The notes: generated by a model not told the origin, from the sequence alone. Numbered from the stretch's first letter, positions 26,977 through 36,570 are shown. The stretch: 64,000 nucleotides of DNA from Isosphaeraceae bacterium EP7 (GCA_038400315.1 CP151667.1:6831174-6895173); one strand, 5' to 3'. Made by a program: numbers and translations.

Positions 26977-27756
26977 ATGCACGACATCCGAGCCGAACGT
27001 CGCGTCTTCCTCGGCACGCTCGCCGCCCTCTTCATGACCGGCCGGATCTCCCGACGCATCGCGCGGGCGGATGACGCGAAGCCCGACCCCTTCGAGCTGG
27101 CACGCAAGGTCGAGGCGCTCTACGCCTCGTGCAAGACCTACCGTGATCAGGGCAAGGCGGTCCAGATTTTCCTCGATGCCAAGGGAAACGATCGGGCCGA
27201 AGGCGAGACCAAGCCTCGCCTGATCACCACGGCGTTCGCCCGCCCGGACAAATTCCGCTTCGAATTCGACGACGAGCGCGACGAGAAGCGCATCCGCAAC
27301 CTGATCTGGATGGACGGCACGGCGGTGAAGACCTGGTGGGACATCCGGCCGGGCGTCCAGAAGCCCAACTCGCTGCAATTCGCGCTGGGGGCCGCGGCCG
27401 GGGTCACGGAATCCGCGTCGATGACGATCGCTCCCCTGCTCCTGCCCGAACTCCTGGGCCGCCCACACGCCCTGAGCGAGGGGCCCGGCGTGCTGTCGCA
27501 GTTGGAGGACGGATCGATCGGGGAGCACGCCTGCCGTCGCCTTCGCCGACGGTTCGAGGCGGTCAATTTCCAGACCAGGAAGAAGTTCGAGGTCGTGGAC
27601 ACCTACTGGATCGACGCGAAGACCCACGCCGTCCGGCGGGTCGTCAAGGAGATGCAGCACGACGAGTTCCGGTCGGTCGGCACGCTGGACCTTGAGCCCG
27701 AGTTCGACGTCGAGTTGCCCGCCTCGGCCCTGGAATTCGACCCGCCTCAGAATTAG
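26977..27756 (+). CDS. Exported LolA-like protein
   Basis: A 259-residue protein exported to the periplasm, probably through the Tat route: the N-terminus has ERRVFLGTLAALFMTGR, a twin arginine before a short hydrophobic stretch. The body (LARKVEALYASCKTYRDQGK, RLITTAFARPDKFRFEFDDE, FEVVDTYWIDAKTHAVRRVV) follows the half-barrel pattern of the LolA/LppX lipoprotein-carrier superfamily, widely found as single genes in planctomycetes. Binding of a lipid or lipoprotein is therefore possible but unproven. The Cys in YASCKTY matches the place where such proteins often carry conserved polar residues. Confidence 0.7.
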   Translation: MHDIRAERRVFLGTLAALFMTGRISRRIARADDAKPDPFELARKVEALYASCKTYRDQGKAVQIFLDAKGNDRAEGETKPRLITTAFARPDKFRFEFDDERDEKRIRNLIWMDGTAVKTWWDIRPGVQKPNSLQFALGAAAGVTESASMTIAPLLLPELLGRPHALSEGPGVLSQLEDGSIGEHACRRLRRRFEAVNFQTRKKFEVVDTYWIDAKTHAVRRVVKEMQHDEFRSVGTLDLEPEFDVELPASALEFDPPQN

Positions 27757-27780
27757 TCGGACGCGGGGCTCGGTTCACGC

Positions 27781-28392
27781 TCAGAACGAGCAGCCCGAGG
27801 CCATCTCGTCGGGTGCCCCGGCCGTGTCGAGATTGATCTCGGCCACTCCGGCGAGCCGGGCCAGGCCGGCGCCGACCTCGGCCAGCATCGTCGACGAGTA
27901 GCCGGGCCACATCGCCTCGACCTGCCCGCCCGGGGCCGCGAGCATCGCGTAGGCCGATCGATCGGCCTTGCAGGCTTCGATGATCGTCCGATCGGGGTCG
28001 GCGAGGACCGGGTAGGGGGTGCCGTGGCGGCGGGCCCAGTCGCGGGCGGTGGCCAGGTCGCCGTCGATCACGCCGAGGATCGAGGCGTTCGCGCCATAGG
28101 CGGCGTGGATTCGCCGAAAATAGGGCTCGGCCGCCTCGCTGCACGGGCAGCCGTCCTTGATGAAGACGAGGACGAGCGGACGATTGGCCGCCTCGCTGGC
28201 CGGCGAATGGTCACGCCCGTCCGAACCCATCGCCGAGTGCGCCGTCACTCGCGTGCCGGACATCGCGCCGGCTGCGGCGAGCATGGGCGGTGTGACCGGG
28301 TGGACGGCCGCCGGCGGCTTCAGGGCGGCGTAGGCGATCGCGGCGACGGCCGCGACGATCAGGAGCCACGAAATCCGGTCGCGGACTGCCAT
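27781..28392 (-). CDS. Membrane-anchored thioredoxin-fold (redoxin) protein
   Basis: A 203-residue protein with an N-terminal membrane anchor (SWLLIVAAVAAIAYAAL) and an extracytoplasmic thioredoxin-like domain of the AhpC/TSA type. The active-site region is LVFIKDGCPCSEAAEPYF, with Cys82 and Cys84 in a C-P-C arrangement rather than the usual CxxC; the following strands (SILGVIDGDLATARDWARRH, GTPYPVLADPDRTI) fit the fold. It may reduce or oxidise a periplasmic partner. The neighbours on the same strand (MFS transporter) and opposite strand (LolA-like protein, 24-base gap) give no specific hint. Confidence 0.78.
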   Translation of the reverse strand: MAVRDRISWLLIVAAVAAIAYAALKPPAAVHPVTPPMLAAAGAMSGTRVTAHSAMGSDGRDHSPASEAANRPLVLVFIKDGCPCSEAAEPYFRRIHAAYGANASILGVIDGDLATARDWARRHGTPYPVLADPDRTIIEACKADRSAYAMLAAPGGQVEAMWPGYSSTMLAEVGAGLARLAGVAEINLDTAGAPDEMASGCSF

Positions 28393-28421
28393 CGGCCCCC
28401 CCTTCCCGGCTGAGTCATGAT

Positions 28422-29738
28422 TCAGCCAATCGCCGGTTCCAGCGCGGTGCCCGGGGTGTCGGCATCGGTTTCAGCGGGCCGCTCCGGCCCCCGGCCGATT
28501 TGCAGGACGAAGGCGGCGGTCACCAGGCAGAGGGCTCCCGACGTGAGGAAGGCCCGCTGGTAGTCGCCCATCCAGGAACGGGTGGCGCCGGCCCCGTACG
28601 CGGCCGCGGCGGCGCCCAGTTGATGGGCCGCCACGATCCAGCCGAACATGACCCCGGCGCGGGCCTTGCCGAAGGCGTCGGCGGTCAGCCTCGCCGTGGG
28701 GGGGACCGTCGCGATCCAGTCGAGGCCGTAGACGACGGCGAAGATCGGCAGGCCCCAGGAGGCCGGCCCCAGGACCATCGGCAGGGCGATGAGCGCCAGC
28801 CCGCGCAGGCCGTAGTACCACGACAGCAGGAGGCGATTATCCCAGCGGTCGGAGAGCCAGCCCGAGGCGGTCGTGCCCACCAGGTCGAACAGGCCCATCG
28901 CCGCCAGCAGGCCCGCCGCACGCACTTCGGGGATCCCGTTGTCCAGGCAGGCCGGAATCAGGTGGGTGCCGATCAGGCCGTTGGTGCTGGCCCCGCAGAC
29001 GAAGAAACTGCCGGCCAGGAGGCGGAAATCCCTGGATCGGAGCCCGTCGAAGAGGGCCTGCATGGCCTCCCGCACCGGGTTCTCGACGACCGTCTCCGGC
29101 TCTTCCTCGCCGGCAAGCTCTCCATAAGGACGCAGGCCGAGATCGGCGGGCCGATCACGCATGAGCAGAGCCACGAGGGGGATCACCGCGGCGGTCGCGC
29201 CGGCGATGAGCATCGCGGCGGGCCGCCAACCCAGGTGCTGGACCATCGACGCCATCAATGGCAGAAAGATGAGCTGGCCGGTGGCCGAGCTGGCCGTGAG
29301 CAGGCCGAGCACCAGGCCTCGGCGGCGGGCGAACCAGCGATTGACGACCGTGGCGCCCAGGACGAGCGCCGTCATGCCCGTGCCGCCGCCGACGACCACG
29401 CCCCAGAGCAGGACTAGCTGCCAGGAGGCCGTCATCTGCGTCGTCAGGGCGACCCCGGCCGACACGATCGCAAGCGAGAGCATCACCGTGCGTCGCAGCC
29501 CCAGCCGGCCCATGAGCGCCGCCGCGAACGGGCCGATGAGGCCGTAGAGGATCAGGTTCACCGAGATGGCCAGCGAGATCGTCGACCGGCTCCAGCCGAA
29601 TTCTCGCTCGAGCGGGACGATCAGGATCGAGGGGGCAGACCGGACGCCGGCCGTGGCCAGCAGGATGAAGAAGGTCACCCCGGCGACCGCCCAGGCGTAG
29701 TGCAGCGAACCACGTGCGGCCGGCCTGAGCGTCGTCAT
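28422..29738 (-). CDS. Major facilitator superfamily transporter
   Basis: A 438-residue inner-membrane transporter with 12 hydrophobic segments in two halves of six. The motif between helices 2 and 3, PFAAALMGRLGLRRTVML, and the later SGWLSDRWDNRLLL carry the MFS loop signature. The overall pattern (YAWAVAGVTFFILLATAGVRSAP and EREFGWSRSTISLAISV at the start) resembles the oxalate/formate and monocarboxylate porter branch. It is divergent from a TetR regulator with a palindrome between them, so the regulator probably controls it. The ATG at 29738 is preferred to 29759. Confidence 0.88.
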   Translation of the reverse strand: MTTLRPAARGSLHYAWAVAGVTFFILLATAGVRSAPSILIVPLEREFGWSRSTISLAISVNLILYGLIGPFAAALMGRLGLRRTVMLSLAIVSAGVALTTQMTASWQLVLLWGVVVGGGTGMTALVLGATVVNRWFARRRGLVLGLLTASSATGQLIFLPLMASMVQHLGWRPAAMLIAGATAAVIPLVALLMRDRPADLGLRPYGELAGEEEPETVVENPVREAMQALFDGLRSRDFRLLAGSFFVCGASTNGLIGTHLIPACLDNGIPEVRAAGLLAAMGLFDLVGTTASGWLSDRWDNRLLLSWYYGLRGLALIALPMVLGPASWGLPIFAVVYGLDWIATVPPTARLTADAFGKARAGVMFGWIVAAHQLGAAAAAYGAGATRSWMGDYQRAFLTSGALCLVTAAFVLQIGRGPERPAETDADTPGTALEPAIG

Positions 29739-29766
29739 CGGATCGGGACCCCGGATCACCCTTGAT

Positions 29767-29783
29767 CGAACGTCCTTCGTTCG
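29767..29783. promoter_or_regulatory. Candidate TetR operator
   Basis: CGAACG (29767-29772) and CGTTCG (29778-29783) form an exact palindrome with a 5-base spacer between the divergent MFS gene (start 29738) and TetR gene (start 29843). Size, symmetry and position fit an autoregulatory TetR site. Confidence 0.55.
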
Positions 29784-29842
29784 GCGACAATGTTACGGAC
29801 GGTTCTGTCTCATGTCAATTCAAGGCGGCGAGGGGGCGATTC

Positions 29843-30415
29843 GTGGAGCCCGAGAAGACGGCACGCGACCGGGTGATGGAGGCGACGCTGGACCTGTTCG
29901 GCCGCGAGGGCATCCGCGCCGTCGGAATTGACACGATCATCGCCCGCTCGGGCGTGGCGAAGATGAGCCTGTACCGCAGCTTCCGGTCGAAGGACCACCT
30001 GGTCGTCGCCTACCTGGAGGAGCGGAACCGTAGGTTCTTCGACTGGTGGGAACGGTCGATCGGCGACGAGTCCGATGAGCCGGCCGCGCGGCTGCGGGGC
30101 CTGGTCGCGGCCACGGTCGAGAAGGTCCGCGGCCCGGGGTATCGCGGCTGCCCGTTCCTGAACACGTCGGCGGAGTTCCCCGACGCGGCACACCCGGCGC
30201 GGGCGGTCATCGCGGCCCACAAGCGTGAGGTGAGGTCGCGACTGGACGACCTCTGCCGCCGAGTGGGAGGCCCCGGGGCGGAGGCCTTGGCCGTCCAGCT
30301 CATCGTCCTGATGGACGGCATTTATGGCTATCCGGGGTCGGTCGCCGCGCCCGAGGACGCGGCGGCCGTCAACGAGGCCGCCGCCGCCCTGATTGGCCGC
30401 GTGGCGACGTGTTGA
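29843..30415 (+). CDS. TetR-family repressor
   Basis: A 190-residue repressor. The N-terminal helix-turn-helix is clear (FGREGIRAVGIDTIIARSGV and AKMSLYRSFRSKDHLVVAYL). The C-terminal region has GYRGCPFLNTSAEFPDAAHP, a pattern found in a known group of TetR proteins that often control divergent MFS efflux genes. The GTG at 29843 follows GAGGGGG and places the palindrome outside the gene; the ATG at 29762 would run through the palindrome and is less likely. It probably represses the divergent transporter and itself. Confidence 0.88.
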   Translation: MEPEKTARDRVMEATLDLFGREGIRAVGIDTIIARSGVAKMSLYRSFRSKDHLVVAYLEERNRRFFDWWERSIGDESDEPAARLRGLVAATVEKVRGPGYRGCPFLNTSAEFPDAAHPARAVIAAHKREVRSRLDDLCRRVGGPGAEALAVQLIVLMDGIYGYPGSVAAPEDAAAVNEAAAALIGRVATC

Positions 30416-30430
30416 ACCGGGGCGGCCGGC

Positions 30431-31765
30431 TCACTTGGTTCGCATGAGCCCCGCCGGCTGCTTGGAGAAGGACTCGAAGACATCGCCGACGACCCGGTCG
30501 GCCAGGCGGCCGAGGGTGGCGTGGATGACCGGTTCGGCCTCGGGCAGCAGGGGGGACTGGATGGGCTCGTAGCCGCCGACCTTGTAGGACTCGGCCGTGG
30601 CGATGTAGCCGAGGGTCCCGTTGGCGTAGCCGACGATGATGGGGATGGCGCGGTCGGCGATGGCGGCTTCGAGCTTGAAGCCGTACTCGACCATGGGCTC
30701 GCCGGGGATGGTCAGGAACAGGTAGGGGCCGACCTTCAGGGCCATCATCTCGGCCTCGACGGGGCCGTCCTTGCCGGGGAGCATCACGCGCTCGGAGGCG
30801 CAACGCAGCTTGTAGTTCGTGGGGCGTTTGGTCAGGTGCTCACGGACCATGGAGCGGGACAGGGCGCGGACGACGGCTCCGCCCAGGTCGCGGCCGGCCC
30901 ACTGGATGTCGGCCTCGTCGGCGCAGCGATAGGGGTCTCCGGGCAGGTTGGGGCGGATGTCGCCGGCGCAGCCTTGGAGGAACAGGGCGCGGGTCTGGCC
31001 GTCGTAAACCTTCTCGACGAAGGTCTGGGCCTCGCCGGGGAAGTCCGCGCTCATCCTGGGGTAGCCGGTGGGGTACGGCGTGGTGGCGTTGTCGCCCCAG
31101 GTGAAGAAGCAGGGATGGCAGACGGCGTGCATCAGGGTGGTCATCGGGGCCATCGACCGGCCGTCGTCGAACCGGAGGACCTTCACCCGGGGGTCATTCG
31201 GGCCGTCGGGGTTGAGCCTGACGACGGCGCGGCCGTCGATCACCTTGCGGCGGTTGATGCCGAAGCCGATCGAGTCCTCTCCGTAGCCGACGGAGACGGG
31301 CCGCATGTCGGAGGCGGCCTCGGCGGCGGCCGCGGCGACCTTGACGGCGAGCTCGTCGGCCCAGGCCTTCTCCTTGTCGAAGTCGGGGCCCGAATGGTTG
31401 TGCGAGGCCGCGACGAGGATGTTCTCGGGAGGGATGCCCGTCTTCGAGGCGATCGCCTGGCGCATGGCCTTGACGAACGGGTCGCCCGCCTTGATCAGGT
31501 CGAAGGTGGCGATGGCGGCCTTGGTCTTGCCGTCGTCGAGCAGCAGGATGCCGGCGCGGAGCGGGTCTCGGGCCCCCTTCGTCGGCCTGGGGTGGCCGGT
31601 CACCGGGGTGTCGGGCGGCGGCGTGATGTCGAGCTTGGCCACACCGGCCCGGAGGTTGGACTGGACCGGGAAGCCCTCGGCCACGTCGTCGGCCCCGACG
31701 GCGTTGGTGGCGGCCAGTCCGAGCAAGGCGCCCGCGAACGTCAGGGCGCGAATGGGACCCATCAT
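30431..31765 (-). CDS. Neutral/alkaline ceramidase family protein
   Basis: A 444-residue secreted protein with a signal peptide (IRALTFAGALLGLAATNAVGA). The domain begins LRAGVAKLDITPP and continues with GHPRPTKGARDPLRAGILLL, LVAASHNHSGPDF, HAVCHPCFF and LQGCAGDIRPN, the marks of the neutral, non-lysosomal ceramidase N-terminal domain; the histidines in ASHNHSG and HAVCHP would bind zinc. True ceramidases are about 650 residues with a C-terminal immunoglobulin-like domain, which is absent here, so it belongs to the short form common in planctomycetes whose substrate is not established. Amide hydrolysis of a lipid is possible. Confidence 0.82.
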   Translation of the reverse strand: MMGPIRALTFAGALLGLAATNAVGADDVAEGFPVQSNLRAGVAKLDITPPPDTPVTGHPRPTKGARDPLRAGILLLDDGKTKAAIATFDLIKAGDPFVKAMRQAIASKTGIPPENILVAASHNHSGPDFDKEKAWADELAVKVAAAAAEAASDMRPVSVGYGEDSIGFGINRRKVIDGRAVVRLNPDGPNDPRVKVLRFDDGRSMAPMTTLMHAVCHPCFFTWGDNATTPYPTGYPRMSADFPGEAQTFVEKVYDGQTRALFLQGCAGDIRPNLPGDPYRCADEADIQWAGRDLGGAVVRALSRSMVREHLTKRPTNYKLRCASERVMLPGKDGPVEAEMMALKVGPYLFLTIPGEPMVEYGFKLEAAIADRAIPIIVGYANGTLGYIATAESYKVGGYEPIQSPLLPEAEPVIHATLGRLADRVVGDVFESFSKQPAGLMRTK

Positions 31766-32061
31766 CGGCTGCTCCCGGCGGATCTCGACGCGCGAGCGGC
31801 CCGTGAATGCGTCGGGCGGTCGCGCCGGCGCGTCTCCTACGGAGGATTCGAATCGATCCCGCGTGCCGAGGCAAGCGCCGACCCGCCGACGGCGACCCGA
31901 ATTTGCGGCCAGGGGACGGCTTCTCGCGCGGCGCCTTGCCCTGGGTCTCGAGGGATCGGATCATAAAAGGGGGAACATGACGGCCGCGGCTGACGCTCTC
32001 AAGAGTAGGGGAGCCTTCATGCGGTCGCTCGGGCCCAAAAGTCGGAGGGGGCCTCAGCACG

Positions 32062-32727
32062 ATGGGCGGCGGACCGATGGACCTGATCGCGCGAGCCAGG
32101 GGCGGCGAGGCCGAAGCTCTGGGGGATCTCTGTGCGCTCTATCGAAATTATATGCGCATGGTGGTCCGGACCGGGCTGGGCCCGAGGCTCCGCGAGCGCG
32201 TCGAGCTCTCCGACGTGGTGCAGGAGGCCCTGGTCGAGGTGGTCCGGCAGTTCCCGCAGTTCACCGGCCAGAATGAGGCGGCGCTGGTCGGCTGGCTGCG
32301 ACGGCTGGTCGGGCAGAAGCTGGCGGACCTGGGGAGATATCACAGCCGGGCGAAGCGAGGGTCGGGCGACGCGGCGCTGCCGCTGGACGCGCACTGGGGG
32401 GACGGCGGCGGGGGCGAGTCGAACGCGAGCGGAGGCGGCAAGCTGCTGGACATGCTGTCGCTGGACCAGACCAGCCCGAGCGAGGCCGCCAGCCGCCGCG
32501 AGCTGACCGTGCTGCTGGCCGATGCCCTGGCGAGCCTGGCCGAGACGGAGGCGATGGTGCTCTGGCTGTACCACGCCGAGGGGCTTTCTTTCGAGGCGAT
32601 CGGCGACCGACTGGGGGTCAGCCGCAAGTCGGTCCGGGGGATCTGGGGACGCGGCCTGAAGGATCTGAAACGGAACCTGGACGGCCCCCCGGGCGGGAGC
32701 CTGAAGTATCCGACGCCCGGACCCTGA
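32062..32727 (+). CDS. ECF-type sigma-70 factor
   Basis: A 221-residue RNA polymerase sigma factor. Region 2 is LGDLCALYRNYMRMVVRT followed by VELSDVVQEALVEVVRQFPQF, and region 4 is VLWLYHAEGLSFEAIGDRLG with VSRKSVRGIWGRGLKDLKR. Between them lies a Gly/Ser-rich linker of about 45 residues, longer than in classical ECF factors but usual for the planctomycete group linked to Ser/Thr kinases. The gene ends 37 bases before the WD-repeat kinase gene on the same strand, so kinase-dependent control of the sigma factor is likely from what is known of such pairs. Confidence 0.9.
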   Translation: MGGGPMDLIARARGGEAEALGDLCALYRNYMRMVVRTGLGPRLRERVELSDVVQEALVEVVRQFPQFTGQNEAALVGWLRRLVGQKLADLGRYHSRAKRGSGDAALPLDAHWGDGGGGESNASGGGKLLDMLSLDQTSPSEAASRRELTVLLADALASLAETEAMVLWLYHAEGLSFEAIGDRLGVSRKSVRGIWGRGLKDLKRNLDGPPGGSLKYPTPGP

Positions 32728-32764
32728 TGCAATCCGAGCGATTGATTGATTGAGGAGTGACGCC

Positions 32765-35700
32765 ATGGTCCGCCGCATCGAGCCCGAGCCGGAACCGATC
32801 AACCGCGACGAGCGGCTGGGCGAGGCGATCGAGACCTATCTGGAGCTGGCCGAGAGCGGGTTCCCCCCCGCGCCCGACGTCTTCGCCTCGGGCTACCCCG
32901 AGCTGGGCGACGACCTGCGCGAGGCGCTGGAGGGCCTGGCCCTGGTGCAGGGGCTCGTCGGCGAGCCGAGCGGGCCGGGGCACCGGCTGGAGGCGGGCCG
33001 GCGCGTGGCCGGCTACCGGATCGTCCGCGAGCTGGGCCGCGGCGGCATGGGCATCGTCTACGAGGCCGTGCACGTCGGCCTCGACCGCCCCGTGGCCCTG
33101 AAGGTGCTGGGGGCCACCGCGGCGCCGGACTCGACCGGGCGGCGTCGGTTCCTGAACGAGGCGAGGACCGCCGCGGGCCTGCATCACACCCACATCGTGC
33201 CGGTCTTCGACGTCGGCCAGGTGGGCGGGCTCTGCTACTACGCGATGCAGCGCATCGAGGGGAGCGGCCTGGACCGCGTCATCAAGCACCTGCGGCGCGA
33301 CCGGGCCACGGCGGCGGGGTCGAGCCTGGGCACCAACCACCAGGCCAGCACCGGCAGGGGCCGGGCCGCCGCCACCGAGCACGGCGAGACGAACGGATCG
33401 GCCGACTCCTCCCCCACGGTGAGCTGGGACGGCACCGTGACGGGCAAGACTCGCCCTTCATTCGCCGGCAACGGCCCCCTCGGACGCGTCCGCGACGAGG
33501 AGGACGAGGACGACGGCCCGCCCTATGAGCCCCCGCGCGGGTCGGCCTACTACCGATGGGTCGCGGGGGTCGGACGCCAGGGGGCCGAGGCGATCGCGCA
33601 CGCGCACGGCCGGGGGGTGATCCACCGCGACCTGAAGCCCTCGAACCTGCTGGTCGACGCCAGGGGGACCGTCTGGGTGGCCGACTTCGGCCTGGCGCGG
33701 CGGCTGGCCGACCCCAGCCAGACCCAGGCCGACAGCCTGCTGGGCACCCCCCGGTACATGAGCCCCGAGCAGGCGAAGATCGGCCCCATCGACGGCCGGA
33801 CCGACGTATACAGCCTGGGCGCGACCCTCTTCGAGCTGCTGACCCTGCGGCCCCCCTTCGAGGGACAGACCGCCGCCGAGCTGGTCAACCAGATCACCGA
33901 CCGCGAGCCCCCCCCGCCGCGCAAGTTCGACCCGAAGATTCCCAGGGACCTGGAGACGATCGTCCTGAAGGCCATGGCCAAGCGTCCGGCCGACCGCTAT
34001 GCCGGCGCGACCGAGCTGGCCGACGACCTTGAGCGTTACCTGAACACCGAACCGGTGCTCGCTCGCCGGATCGGGCTCGCGGGCCGCGCCTGGAGGTTCG
34101 CCCGCCGGCATCCGGCCATCACGGCGGTGACCACGGTGGCCACCGCGACGGTTCTGACGGTGGTCACGGTCGCCTACTGGCGGGTGGTGCAGGATCGCAA
34201 CGTGGCCATCAGGGCCGGGGAAGAGACCCGGCGCGAGCGCGAGCGGGCACTGGACGCCCAGGCCGAGACGCAGGTGGCGCTGGCCTCGGTGCTGCGGTTC
34301 TCCAGCGAGCCGGACCGGCTGGCACGCGGCCTGAAATCCCTGAGCGAGGCCGCGAAGCGGACGGGGCAAGTGGCCGGGCTGCTCGGCCGGCTGCGGAACG
34401 AGGCGGTCGAATACCTCGCGCTGCGGGACATCAAGTCGACACCCGGCCTGGCCACCGGGCCGTCCCGGGGAATCGTCTTCGGGCCCCGCGGGCGGGTGGT
34501 CACGCTGGCCAGGGAGGGGCAATCGGTCTCGATCTGGGACCCCGAGCAGCCGCTGAAACCCCTGCGGACCCACGAGCTTCCCGGCGCGGCGGCCACCGCG
34601 CCGGGCCGCGGGCCTGGCGGCAACAACCGGCCCCAGCCCCCCGCGCTGGCCGCCGCGGGCCGGCTCGCCGCGGCGGTCTGGGCCAACGGCCGCGGGGTCA
34701 GATTCTTCGACATCACCTCGGGCGAGATGGCCGGAGACCTTGACTCGCAGGGCCACGAGATCCTCTCGGTCCACGGCTCGCCCTCGGGCGACCGGATCGT
34801 GACGGTCGAGAGCCTGGACGAGCCGGGTAAAGGGAACCGCGAGCGGGACAGGGACCGCGGGCCCGGAGCACGCTGGGGCTACGTGGTCAAGCTCTGGGCA
34901 GTCGGCCAGGCCGACGAACCGCTGGCCACGCTGGCCGAGATCACGCCGCAGTCGGGCCCGCTGGCCCCCCCGCCGCTGGTCGACTTCAGCGACGACGGAG
35001 AGGTCATCGCCACGGCCACGACCTGGGGCCAGGGCATCAAGCTCTGGTCGGCCAAGGATGGCGAGCCCTGGGCCTCGACCGACGGCCACGCGCGGCCCGA
35101 CCTGGAAACCCAGCCGAGCCTGACGGCGCTCGCCTTCGGGCCCGACGGCCTGCTGGCGGCCGCAGGCGGCGGGACGATCCGGCTCTGGGATACCCGGACG
35201 ATGACCCCCCTGCCCGGCGTCACGCCCCGCCAGACCTTCGTGCGGAACCTGAGGTTCAACCGCGACGGGACGCTGCTGGCCGTCAGCGGCTTCGGCTCCG
35301 AGATCGAGGTCTGGGACCCCGCGGCCAACGTCACCGTGGCCAGCCTGTCGGCGACGGACCTGGTCGTCGACCTGGCGTTCGCCCCCAACGGCCTGACCCT
35401 GGCCGCCGCCGGCGCGACGGAGACCCTGGCGACCTGGACCATCGTCGAGCCCGCCGCGCGGACCAGGCTGGGGGGGGCCAAGCCCGCCTGGTCGATGGCC
35501 TTCGGCGCGGGCCCGACGCTTGCCATCGCCTATCGAGACACCGACGCGCGGCTCTGGTCGCCCAAGGACTGCAAGGTCGGCTCCGGCGCCATCGCCCGGA
35601 CGAAGCTGCTCTCGTTGAGCCCGGCCGGCGACGGCCGGATCGTCGGCGTCGATCCCAACAGCATGACCCTGAACTGGTACGACGACCCCAACGGCCCGGC

Positions 35701-36550
35701 CTCCCGCACGCTCCCCCTGCCCACCGGCCCCGGTGACGACCGCGATCGCCGCAAGGACCGCGATCGGATTCCAAAGCCAGGCCCCGCGCCGGCTGGGGCC
35801 GCGGCAACAGAAGGCCGACCCGCCCCGGCCGGGACTCGCGGCGGACGGGGGGGCGGCTTCTTCATCATGCCGATGAGCGTCACGCGCGACGGCAAGGCCC
35901 TGGCGCTGGCCATCGTCGACGAGGTCTTGATCTGGAGGGCCGACTCCCCCGACGTCGTCGACCGCCTCCACCGGCCGGCCGTCTACGACCGGGATGGTCA
36001 GCGGGTCGCCGGGGGCCAGGCGCAGCGGCCGCGGTTCTGGAGGCAGGCGTTGATCTCGACGGCGGGCGACCGGCTCTACCTGCTCGACGACGGCTCGCAG
36101 CTCCACGTCTGGGACCTGGTCGGGGACAAAGCTGCGATAGCATCCTGGACGTCCCCGGGCGACTTCGCCGAGATCGCGCTGAGCCCCGACGGCGGAACCC
36201 TGGCCCTGGCCAGGCGCAACGGAGACATCGCGATCGTGGAGACACGCCGGGGCGAGGTGCTCGTCAACCTGCCCTCGTCGGCGGTCGGCCTCTCGCCGGT
36301 CTCGGTGGCCTATTCCCCCGACGGCCGCGACCTGGCCGTGGGGACGCAGCAAGGGTCGGTCCAGATCTGGCGGCTGGGAACGAAGCCCACGCCCCTACTG
36401 AGGCTGCCTGGCCACCGCGGAGAGTCTCGCACCCTGGCCTACGACGCAGCCGGCCGCTACCTGGCCATCGGCGGCGGCGACAAGGCCGTCGACGTCTGGG
36501 ACATGTCCCGGATCCGCAGCGAGCTGGGGGGCATCGGCCTGGGCTGGTAA
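32765..36550 (+). CDS. Transmembrane Ser/Thr protein kinase with WD-type repeats
   Basis: A 1261-residue kinase. After a 65-residue N-terminal helical region, the Hanks-type kinase domain starts at about residue 84 (ELGRGGMGIVYEA), with Lys113 in ALKVL, the catalytic HRD at 287-289 (HRDLKPSN), DFG at 307-309 and SPEQAK in the activation segment. Residues 181-262 form an insertion of low-complexity, acidic sequence between the hinge and the C-lobe. One transmembrane helix lies at about 451-471. The external or C-terminal part (540-1261) consists of WD-like beta-propeller blades (LWDTRTM, VWDPAANV, IWRLGTKP, VWDMSRIR). GAGGAG lies 8 bases before the ATG. It probably senses a partner and phosphorylates regulators such as the adjacent sigma factor. 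Confidence 0.92.
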   Translation: MVRRIEPEPEPINRDERLGEAIETYLELAESGFPPAPDVFASGYPELGDDLREALEGLALVQGLVGEPSGPGHRLEAGRRVAGYRIVRELGRGGMGIVYEAVHVGLDRPVALKVLGATAAPDSTGRRRFLNEARTAAGLHHTHIVPVFDVGQVGGLCYYAMQRIEGSGLDRVIKHLRRDRATAAGSSLGTNHQASTGRGRAAATEHGETNGSADSSPTVSWDGTVTGKTRPSFAGNGPLGRVRDEEDEDDGPPYEPPRGSAYYRWVAGVGRQGAEAIAHAHGRGVIHRDLKPSNLLVDARGTVWVADFGLARRLADPSQTQADSLLGTPRYMSPEQAKIGPIDGRTDVYSLGATLFELLTLRPPFEGQTAAELVNQITDREPPPPRKFDPKIPRDLETIVLKAMAKRPADRYAGATELADDLERYLNTEPVLARRIGLAGRAWRFARRHPAITAVTTVATATVLTVVTVAYWRVVQDRNVAIRAGEETRRERERALDAQAETQVALASVLRFSSEPDRLARGLKSLSEAAKRTGQVAGLLGRLRNEAVEYLALRDIKSTPGLATGPSRGIVFGPRGRVVTLAREGQSVSIWDPEQPLKPLRTHELPGAAATAPGRGPGGNNRPQPPALAAAGRLAAAVWANGRGVRFFDITSGEMAGDLDSQGHEILSVHGSPSGDRIVTVESLDEPGKGNRERDRDRGPGARWGYVVKLWAVGQADEPLATLAEITPQSGPLAPPPLVDFSDDGEVIATATTWGQGIKLWSAKDGEPWASTDGHARPDLETQPSLTALAFGPDGLLAAAGGGTIRLWDTRTMTPLPGVTPRQTFVRNLRFNRDGTLLAVSGFGSEIEVWDPAANVTVASLSATDLVVDLAFAPNGLTLAAAGATETLATWTIVEPAARTRLGGAKPAWSMAFGAGPTLAIAYRDTDARLWSPKDCKVGSGAIARTKLLSLSPAGDGRIVGVDPNSMTLNWYDDPNGPASRTLPLPTGPGDDRDRRKDRDRIPKPGPAPAGAAATEGRPAPAGTRGGRGGGFFIMPMSVTRDGKALALAIVDEVLIWRADSPDVVDRLHRPAVYDRDGQRVAGGQAQRPRFWRQALISTAGDRLYLLDDGSQLHVWDLVGDKAAIASWTSPGDFAEIALSPDGGTLALARRNGDIAIVETRRGEVLVNLPSSAVGLSPVSVAYSPDGRDLAVGTQQGSVQIWRLGTKPTPLLRLPGHRGESRTLAYDAAGRYLAIGGGDKAVDVWDMSRIRSELGGIGLGW

Positions 36551-36570
36551 GCCGAGATCCGCGCATTGCA

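Noticed and set aside
33458-36352. 964-codon frame opposite the WD-repeat kinase
   Set aside because: Antisense shadow; the kinase has clear catalytic motifs.
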